In this document: positions 5,332 through 8,899 of the stretch, one piece after another
Numbering within the stretch: the first letter of the stretch is position 1
Layout of the letters: each line of letters opens with the position of its first letter
Translations under genes and position numbers: made by a program
Notes under the pieces: model-generated
Told to the model about the DNA's origin: nothing
What the model saw: the letters and a program-made list of their open reading frames with translations, nothing else
Database searches by the model: none
NCBI GenBank assembly: GCA_001823505.1
Contig: MHUS01000017.1
Span: 1-8,899, forward strand
Length of the DNA: 8,899 nucleotides
Reading direction: 5' to 3'
Source: Candidatus Yonathbacteria bacterium RIFCSPHIGHO2_01_FULL_51_10
GTDB taxonomy: Bacteria; Patescibacteriota; Minisyncoccia; Phycocordibacterales; UBA1539_B

Positions 5332-5898
5332 TTAGTTAAGATTTTTTTCTTGCCAAGCTCGTGCCTTTGATTTGAGTTCTTCAAGGAAATTCACTTTGCC
5401 CTTGCCATAAGAATTATAATCTTGGTCGCCAAACTCTTGCATAAGTTTCTGTTTATAATTTATATAAGCATCACGAGCTTCCGAGTTAGCAACCAGGTAG
5501 TCTCTAAAATTTATAGTGTCTTCAATTTCAGGATTTCCTTCTTGCATTACATGAACACTGAACAAACGTTCGCCCAGTTCATTGTCTTTTGCGAAATATT
5601 CCTCTGGTTCGGCTTTTTGGATAAAATTACCAAAAGACTTGAAACCATAATTGGACATTGTTGTGTACAGGTCTTTAACATGATCAAGGTCCTTAACAAC
5701 TAATATTGCGTCAATCTGAGGTTTGGCAATCATTCCAGGGACAGATGTACTACCAATGTGTTCAATTTTTATAAAATTTTCACCAAAAATAGGACTTAAT
5801 TCAGTTGCCAACTCCTCGAAACGCTTTTTCCAAACTGGATCGTATGGAACTAATTTGTACGACCTGTTTGGCCTAGAATGAATATTGGGTTGAGTCAT
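5332..5898 (-). CDS. GrpB/UPF0157 family protein (nucleotidyltransferase-like fold)
   Basis: A 188-residue protein, full length for the GrpB (UPF0157) family. The family signature is clear: LVPYDPVWKKRFEELATEL (residues 16-34), then IEHIGSTSVPGMIAKPQID (45-63), where GSTSVPG and the downstream Asp63 match the nucleotidyltransferase-type active-site pattern, then FSVHVM and NFRDYLVANSEARDAY, and a C-terminal Y-x-x-x-K helix (YGKGKVNFLEELK). The biochemical role of the family is poorly known. The ATG at 5896-5898 lies 7 nt behind a TATAAT box, predicting a leaderless mRNA. The gene is visibly more AT-rich than pyruvate kinase or the 1-1980 operon and borders repeat DNA next to a tRNA gene, which suggests acquisition. 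It lacks the fused dephospho-CoA kinase found in some relatives. Confidence 0.9.
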   Translation of the reverse strand: MTQPNIHSRPNRSYKLVPYDPVWKKRFEELATELSPIFGENFIKIEHIGSTSVPGMIAKPQIDAILVVKDLDHVKDLYTTMSNYGFKSFGNFIQKAEPEEYFAKDNELGERLFSVHVMQEGNPEIEDTINFRDYLVANSEARDAYINYKQKLMQEFGDQDYNSYGKGKVNFLEELKSKARAWQEKNLN

Positions 5899-5905
5899 AT
5901 TGAGA

Positions 5906-5911
5906 ATTATA
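5906..5911 (-). promoter_or_regulatory. -10 box (TATAAT) directly before the GrpB start codon
   Basis: A perfect TATAAT on the minus strand ends 7 nt before the ATG at 5898, so transcription should begin on or next to the start codon. No convincing -35 is found at 16-18 nt. Confidence 0.55.
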
Positions 5912-5988
5912 TACCAAAGTACAGATTTTCCATTTTCTCAAATGAATACATTTTTGAAAATATGGAAGAATCTTTTCGAGCCCTGGAC

Positions 5989-6010
5989 AGAAGCCAAGCA
6001 GTTGGCTTCT
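5989..6010. repeat. 9-bp hairpin with GCAG loop, followed by TCCGCGGA
   Basis: AGAAGCCAA pairs perfectly with TTGGCTTCT around the loop GCAG; TCCGCGGA follows at 6011-6018. The hairpin at 6470-6491 has the same stem length, the same GCAG loop and the same following TCCGCGGA, although the stem bases differ. Confidence 0.6.
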
Positions 6011-6030
6011 TCCGCGGATAAAATCAGGCA

Positions 6031-6060
6031 ACTAAAATCCCGCACAAGGCGGGTTTTAGT
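6031..6060. terminator. Terminator-like hairpin with A/T arms
   Basis: ACTAAAA, one bulged T and CCCGC pair with GCGGG and TTTTAGT around the loop ACAAG. The A-run and T-run flanks make it a possible bidirectional terminator. It directly precedes the first partial tRNA-end copy. Confidence 0.65.
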
Positions 6061-6067
6061 TTCTGAT

Positions 6068-6082
6068 GCTCCGCGGGTAGGA
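6068..6082 (-). repeat. Partial copy 1 of the tRNA-Asn 3' end
   Basis: GCTCCGCGGGTAGGA is identical to the last 15 nt at the 3' edge of the tRNA-Asn gene (6546-6560), in the same orientation: 3' strand of the T-stem, 3' strand of the acceptor, discriminator and one more base. It shares six further bases (GTTTCT) with copy 2 that the tRNA lacks. No remainder of a tRNA follows. Confidence 0.75.
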
Positions 6083-6206
6083 GTTTCTCGGCCTACTGCC
6101 GCAGCACACTCTCTAAAGGGACTTCCAATCTCTAATCGCTTTGCTCAAGAGATTTAGGTCGCTTTCGCACCTCACTTCGCCAAAGGGCTCGCTACGATGC
6201 GCTCAA

Positions 6207-6238
6207 GGTCTTCGAATCCTACACGAAATGTCCGCAGG
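6207..6238 (+). repeat. 32-nt direct repeat, copy A
   Basis: Begins GGTCTTCGAATCCTAC and ends AAATGTCCGCAGG; identical over 32 nt to 6452-6483. TTCGAATCCTAC within it matches the T-loop and T-stem of the tRNA, in the orientation opposite to the tRNA gene. Confidence 0.85.
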
Positions 6239-6316
6239 TGAGTTTTACCACACGGGCACTTCTTGTTTTCTAGTTCGCTTCACTCACAAGAAAACAATGT
6301 CGCTCCCGCAGAGCCG

Positions 6317-6358
6317 AAAAATGAAAAAGCCCCCAGAATGGGGGGGCTAATCATTTTT
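6317..6358. terminator. Terminator-like hairpin with long A/T arms
   Basis: AAAAATGA (6317-6324) pairs with TCATTTTT (6351-6358) and GCCCCC with GGGGGC inside it. Possible bidirectional terminator; it directly precedes the second partial tRNA-end copy. Confidence 0.7.
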
Positions 6359-6359
6359 G

Positions 6360-6374
6360 GCTCCGCGGGTAGGA
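6360..6374 (-). repeat. Partial copy 2 of the tRNA-Asn 3' end
   Basis: Same 15 nt as 6068-6082 and 6546-6560, same orientation, followed by the GTTTCT shared only with copy 1. Confidence 0.75.
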
Positions 6375-6451
6375 GTTTCTTTCATTACATGAACGGTATA
6401 CCCTTCGTATTTTTTCATCCCGCTACGTGCGGGACTCAAAAATACACTCAG

Positions 6452-6483
6452 GGTCTTCGAATCCTACACGAAATGTCCGCAGG
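6452..6483 (+). repeat. 32-nt direct repeat, copy B
   Basis: Exact second copy of 6207-6238. Here it continues into a perfect 9-bp hairpin (GAAATGTCC, loop GCAG, GGACATTTC; 6470-6491) and the 10-nt palindrome CTCCGCGGAG (6491-6500), which resembles the tRNA acceptor ends joined together. Confidence 0.85.
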
Positions 6484-6503
6484 GACATTTCTCCGCGGAG
6501 CTT

Positions 6504-6531
6504 AAAAAACTAAAGGCCCCAAAAAGGGGCC
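6504..6531 (-). terminator. Terminator of tRNA-Asn
   Basis: On the minus strand GGCCCC-TTTTT-GGGGCC is followed by TTTAGTTTTTT. It begins about 15 nt after the tRNA 3' end. Confidence 0.85.
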
Positions 6532-6546
6532 AAAAGTTTTTACAAG

Positions 6547-6618
6547 CTCCGCGGGTAGGATTCGAACCTACGACCAATCGATTAACAGTCGACCGCTCTA
6601 CCACTGAGCTACCGCGGA
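6547..6618 (-). tRNA. tRNA-Asn (anticodon GTT)
   Basis: A 72-nt cloverleaf. Acceptor TCCGCGG/CCGCGGA pairs perfectly over 7 bp; D-stem GCTC/GAGC with the short loop AGTGGTA; anticodon stem GTCGA/TCGAT (one G-T pair) with loop CTGTTAA, giving anticodon GTT for asparagine; 5-nt variable loop TGGTC; T-arm GTAGG-TTCGAAT-CCTAC. The discriminator is G, as expected for tRNA-Asn. CCA is not encoded (the gene is followed by CTTG), so it must be added after transcription. It has its own promoter and terminator. The 3' 15 nt recur twice downstream. Confidence 0.97.
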
Positions 6619-6689
6619 ATATATGTACATTTACAATCACTAGCTTCAGCCAATGACTATGAAATGTTGTCCCATAACGGAACGGGGAT

Positions 6690-6718
6690 ACTATAGCAAA
6701 AATGCAGAGTGTGTGCAA
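6690..6718 (-). promoter_or_regulatory. Candidate promoter of tRNA-Asn
   Basis: On the minus strand TTGCAC (6713-6718) is followed after 17 nt by an extended -10, TGC-TATAGT (hexamer 6690-6695). Transcription would begin near 6683, leaving a 5' leader of about 65 nt for RNase P to remove. It starts within the T-run of the preceding gene's terminator. Confidence 0.5.
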
Positions 6719-6754
6719 AAAGGATGCCGCTGGCGCGCATGCGCGCCAGCGGCA
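6717..6754 (-). terminator. 30-bp perfect palindrome acting as terminator
   Basis: 6725-6754 is a perfect palindrome (15 bp each side, GC-rich, TGCCGCTGGCGCGCA and its complement). On the minus strand it is followed by TCCTTTTTG, and it starts 4 nt after the stop of the 6759-7112 gene. There is no T-run on the plus side. Confidence 0.75.
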
Positions 6755-6758
6755 GAGG

Positions 6759-7112
6759 TTACTGGATATAATTTTCCCGAAAAGCGAAGTCAAGGTATTT
6801 TTTGACGAGTTCAGGAGAGATTTTCTTAAAGGAGGAAATTTCCGGGGCGCCTTCTTTAAGGATCCGGTTTACGAGAAGCACAATGACACTAACTTTGGTC
6901 AATGGCGGTCTCGCGATCCTTTGTTCATGCCAAAGTGTGGGGAAGAGAACGTGAAGCGCCATATCGCCGCAGGCAACGATCTCGGTGAATGCGGGGTGCC
7001 GTACGATGGATCGTACCGTAGTTTGTTCCGTTTGTGCCGATAGATCGTTGAAGATTACGGCCAAGGAGTCCTCGATGAATTTCTTCAAACTTCTGGTTTT
7101 GGATGTGCTCAT
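6759..7112 (-). CDS. Hypothetical protein (117 aa)
   Basis: Not recognised. A soluble, basic protein beginning MSTSKTRSLKKFIEDSLAVIF; it is probably helical at both ends (residues 7-25 and 95-117, SPELVKKYLDFAFRENYIQ) with hydrophobic strands or helices between (TVRSIVRHPAFTEIVACGDM and KVSVIVLLVNRIL). No catalytic motif is clear. It is chosen over the overlapping plus-strand frame because it has a compact, protein-like sequence, a G-rich AGGGGG stretch 5 nt before the ATG, and a strong terminator right after its stop. It is divergent from pyruvate kinase, with 127 nt between the two starts that hold an inverted repeat, so they may share regulation. Confidence 0.7.
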   Translation of the reverse strand: MSTSKTRSLKKFIEDSLAVIFNDLSAQTEQTTVRSIVRHPAFTEIVACGDMALHVLFPTLWHEQRIARPPLTKVSVIVLLVNRILKEGAPEISSFKKISPELVKKYLDFAFRENYIQ

Positions 7113-7162
7113 TTTTGCCCCCTGTCTGTGTGGTTTCGCCTCTTTTTACGGTACCACCGTCA

Positions 7163-7196
7163 CGCCTATTGCGCAAGGTCGTTTGCGTGATAGGCG
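7163..7196. promoter_or_regulatory. Inverted repeat between divergent genes, possible operator
   Basis: CGCCTAT (7163-7169) pairs with ATAGGCG (7190-7196), and inside it CGCAA (7172-7176) pairs with TTGCG (7183-7187). It overlaps the proposed -35 of pyruvate kinase, so a bound regulator would block that promoter. No known operator is recognised. Confidence 0.4.
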
Positions 7197-7211
7197 CGGC
7201 GTGAGTATGAT
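7183..7211 (+). promoter_or_regulatory. Candidate promoter of pyruvate kinase
   Basis: TTGCGT (7183-7188) and TATGAT (7206-7211) are 17 nt apart. The predicted start near 7218 gives a leader of about 22 nt without a Shine-Dalgarno site. The -35 match is weak. Confidence 0.45.
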
Positions 7212-7239
7212 AGTGCGATATTCATTAATCCACAGAACA

Positions 7240-8685
7240 ATGTCTGCACTCCAGAAGAAAACGAAGGTGGTTGCAACTATCGGACCTACATCCGACAACG
7301 AACGCACACTTACTGCGATGGTAAAGGCGGGGATGAATGTTGTCCGGCTCAATTTCTCGCACGGTGAACACGAAGGCCACGAGAAAGTGGTCAAGCTCGT
7401 GCGCCATGTTGCCAAGAAAACCAAGACACCACTTGCCATCATTCAGGACCTTTCCGGCCCCAAGATCCGCATCGGGGATTTCTATCAAGACCGTATCATC
7501 CTCAAAAAAGGTTCGAAGTTTACCCTGACGACAAAAAAATGCATCGGGGATGAGAACATTGCATGGGTCAATTATGCCAAGCTTCCCAAGGAGGTTAAGA
7601 AGGGGATGATGATCTTGCTTGACGATGGTCGCAAGAAACTGGAGGTGCTCAGTGTGCAAGGACACGAGATACATTGCCGCGTACTTGTGGGCGGGGAGAC
7701 CAAGGGCCGCCGCGGGGTGAACGTTCCCGGTGCGCTCCTCTCACTTTCGTCCTTGACTGAAAAAGACCGCACAGATGTGCTCTTTGGCATCAAGCATGAC
7801 GTTGACTATGTGGCGCTGTCATTCGTGCGGCAGGTCAGTGATGTCGAGGACCTGCGCGCGATCCTCCTTAAGGAACGACCTGACGTGGGAATTATTGCAA
7901 AAATAGAAACACAAGAGGCAGTTGAGAATATCGACGGTATCATTGAGGCCGCCGACGGGATCATGGTTGCGCGCGGAGATCTGGCCGTTGAGGTTCCTCC
8001 TCAGCGTGTGCCCATCTTGCAAAAAATGATCGTCGCAAAATGCAATCGTGCCGGCAAGCCGGTGATCATTGCCACGCAGATGCTTGAATCCATGATCCGT
8101 TCATCGGTACCCACACGCGCGGAAGTGTCAGATGTCGCCAACTCGATCCTCGATGGTGCCGACGCGGTGATGCTCTCCGAGGAGACGGCTCTGGGGGAGT
8201 ATCCGGTGGAAGCGATCTCTATGATGACGCAGGTTGCGGATATGATCGAGCAGAACTATCCGCACCAAGAGATCATTCAGGGAGAGATCACTACCGGTGG
8301 GAGGAGAGGATCAGAGACGGAACGAGAGATCGTTGACGCGGTAACCTTTAACGTGGTCAATACTGCTTACGAGGTGGGGGCAAAGGCGATCGTCGCGCTT
8401 ACTGAATCGGGCTCAACGGCGCGGATGGTGTCACGCTATCGCCCCAAGCAGGCGATCATTGCCATGAGCCCCAACAGCAAGAGCGCCAACAAGCTCGTTC
8501 TTTCATTTGGGTGTATTCCCGTCGAGATCTCACCCTTTAATTATGTCGGGCAAGTAATGAACACCGTACGCAAGCACGTGCTGGCACGCAAGATCGCCAA
8601 GAAGGGCGACAAAGTGGTGATCGTGGCGGGGGTCCCCTTTGGCAAGCGTGGCGGAACGAATCTCCTCATCGTAGAGGTTATCTAG
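7240..8685 (+). CDS. pyk: Pyruvate kinase
   Basis: A 481-residue enzyme, normal length for the family. It converts phosphoenolpyruvate and ADP to pyruvate and ATP, the last step of glycolysis, in the cytoplasm. Visible motifs: TKVVATIGP (residues 8-16), NVVRLNFSHG (33-42), DLSGPKIRIG (70-79), GRRGVNVPGA, VALSFVR, IIAKIETQEAVENI (with the catalytic lysine), DGIMVARGDLAVEVP, VIIATQMLESMI and PTRAEVSDVANSILDGADAVMLSEET, followed by the C-terminal domain (ALTESGSTARMVSRYRP to TNLLIVEVI). The frame is open 85 codons further upstream, but the ATG at 7240 is chosen because family homology begins at residue 7 and the upstream part overlaps the antisense gene. Lys75 sits where K+-dependent enzymes have Glu (rabbit residue 117), with Leu71 and Ile78 alongside, the pattern of K+-independent enzymes. 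The Gly in ARGDLG is Ala here. Confidence 0.97.
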   Translation: MSALQKKTKVVATIGPTSDNERTLTAMVKAGMNVVRLNFSHGEHEGHEKVVKLVRHVAKKTKTPLAIIQDLSGPKIRIGDFYQDRIILKKGSKFTLTTKKCIGDENIAWVNYAKLPKEVKKGMMILLDDGRKKLEVLSVQGHEIHCRVLVGGETKGRRGVNVPGALLSLSSLTEKDRTDVLFGIKHDVDYVALSFVRQVSDVEDLRAILLKERPDVGIIAKIETQEAVENIDGIIEAADGIMVARGDLAVEVPPQRVPILQKMIVAKCNRAGKPVIIATQMLESMIRSSVPTRAEVSDVANSILDGADAVMLSEETALGEYPVEAISMMTQVADMIEQNYPHQEIIQGEITTGGRRGSETEREIVDAVTFNVVNTAYEVGAKAIVALTESGSTARMVSRYRPKQAIIAMSPNSKSANKLVLSFGCIPVEISPFNYVGQVMNTVRKHVLARKIAKKGDKVVIVAGVPFGKRGGTNLLIVEVI

Positions 8686-8698
8686 CGGTACTATGTAT

Positions 8699-8823
8699 CC
8701 CGTAGTAGAAAATGGCATTAACATACAGAGAGAGTTTCATAAGAGGGACTAAGGTCGGATTTAATCATTAACGATAAAGATGGAAGTTTGCTCCAATGGA
8801 GCGATGCCATTTTTCACTACAGG
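8699..8823. repeat. Imperfect inverted repeat flanking an 85-nt spacer
   Basis: 8699-8718 (CCCGTAGTAGAAAATGGCAT) and 8804-8823 are reverse complements at 17 of 20 positions. The 85-nt spacer holds no gene beyond a 19-codon frame, and a small hairpin GCTCC-AAT-GGAGC. The right arm ends exactly at the start codon of the next gene. It may be a small mobile repeat or a large leader hairpin. Confidence 0.55.
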
Positions 8824-8899
8824 ATGTACATCCATGTGCGCGTTGTCGCAGGAGCCAAGAAAGAATTGTTCGAGCAAGTATCGGAAGATCATTTTGAGG
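8824..8899 (+). CDS. DUF167 (YggU-like) family protein, N-terminal part
   Basis: The first 25 codons are visible before the window ends: MYIHVRVVAGAKKELFEQVS then EDHFE. The pattern of a short beta strand, then V-x-x-(G/K)-A-K-K-E and a D-x-(F/Y)-E strand, is typical of the start of DUF167/YggU proteins, small alpha/beta proteins of unknown function. The ATG at 8824 is chosen because it gives this family-like start; the frame is open upstream with no ATG nearby. No Shine-Dalgarno site is seen, and the right arm of the 8699-8823 inverted repeat abuts the start codon. Family assignment is moderate because only 25 residues are available. Confidence 0.6.
   Translation, partial: MYIHVRVVAGAKKELFEQVSEDHFE

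Larger units (their letters stand above)
5899..6546. other. Gene-free repeat region downstream of tRNA-Asn
   Basis: About 650 nt with no credible protein gene. Reading frames here of 69-85 codons cross hairpins and repeats and show no family similarity. From left to right it holds the GrpB promoter, a 9-bp hairpin with GCAG loop, an A/T-flanked GC hairpin (6031-6060), a partial copy of the tRNA-Asn 3' end (6068-6082), a 32-nt repeat copy (6207-6238), a 9-bp hairpin (TTGTTTTCT with AGAAAACAA, about 6260-6295), another terminator-like hairpin (6317-6358), a second tRNA-end copy (6360-6374), an internal hairpin CCCGC/GCGGG flanked by TATTTTT/AAAAATA (about 6400-6450), a second 32-nt repeat copy (6452-6483) and the tRNA terminator. 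It looks like a nested array of small tRNA-associated repeat units rather than decayed coding DNA. Confidence 0.7.

Noticed and set aside
5422..5703. Plus-strand frame of 93 codons inside the GrpB gene
   Set aside because: Shadow of a recognised gene on the other strand, with a low-complexity hydrophobic sequence.
5942..6157. Open frame of about 71 codons in the repeat region
   Set aside because: It runs through two perfect hairpins, including a terminator-like one, and a tRNA-end copy; no Shine-Dalgarno site and no recognisable protein family.
5900..6500. CRISPR array
   Set aside because: The repeats are only two exact 32-nt copies, 213 nt apart, with no regular spacers and no cas genes.
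6141..6505. Overlapping short frames across the repeats
   Set aside because: Their sequence follows from the 32-nt repeat and hairpins in different frames, and no family is recognised.
6464..6793. Minus-strand frame of 109 codons
   Set aside because: It covers the whole tRNA-Asn gene, its terminator and the 30-bp palindrome, so it is not coding.
6985..7239. 85-codon N-terminal extension of the pyruvate kinase frame
   Set aside because: Family similarity starts at the ATG at 7240; the upstream part overlaps the better-supported antisense gene and includes its promoter region.

Overview
The window looks like a chromosomal piece of a small-genome bacterium, most likely of the Candidate Phyla Radiation (Patescibacteria, Parcubacteria-like). 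This rests on several features together: many short unassigned membrane or coiled-coil proteins, genes whose start codon sits directly behind a -10 box without a Shine-Dalgarno site, a tRNA gene without an encoded CCA end, a stand-alone bacterial SET-domain gene, and hairpin-rich repeat DNA next to a tRNA. No taxonomic marker is present, so the assignment is an inference. TGA is used as a stop (3942-4148 and 4561-4893), so the UGA=Gly code of Gracilibacteria/Absconditabacteria is unlikely.

Layout. (1) 1-1980, minus strand: three tightly spaced genes, each with an N-terminal membrane anchor. They encode a 362-residue Cys/His-rich repeat protein, a cytochrome b5-like (MAPR-type) haem-binding-domain protein, and a fibronectin type III protein cut by the window edge. 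This looks like an envelope operon and is the best candidate for an undescribed system. (2) 2106-2932, plus: a SET-domain methyltransferase followed by a helical protein of unknown function; a further unknown coiled-coil gene (2981-3310) converges on them. (3) 3418-3825, plus: a four-helix membrane protein with a promoter geometry that predicts a leaderless mRNA. (4) 3897-4988, minus: two tiny membrane proteins (one of 48 residues with a GTG start) and a soluble 110-residue protein. These have textbook sigma70-type promoters, strong Shine-Dalgarno sites and hairpin terminators, unlike their neighbours. (5) 4998-5898: a doubtful 57-residue ORF and an AT-rich GrpB/UPF0157 gene. (6) 5899-6546: no credible gene, but a dense array of hairpins and partial copies of the 3' end of the adjacent tRNA-Asn. 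(7) 6547-6718: tRNA-Asn(GTT) with promoter and terminator. (8) 6725-8685: an unknown 117-residue gene ending at a 30-bp perfect palindrome, divergent from pyruvate kinase. (9) 8699-8899: an imperfect inverted repeat and the start of a DUF167-type gene.

How the genes may work together. Only pyruvate kinase (end of glycolysis, ATP formation) and tRNA-Asn have firmly known roles. The first three genes are probably co-transcribed and their products co-localised at the outer face of the membrane. The two small membrane proteins at 3942-4304 share one transcript. The other genes are singletons or short pairs with no evident pathway link.
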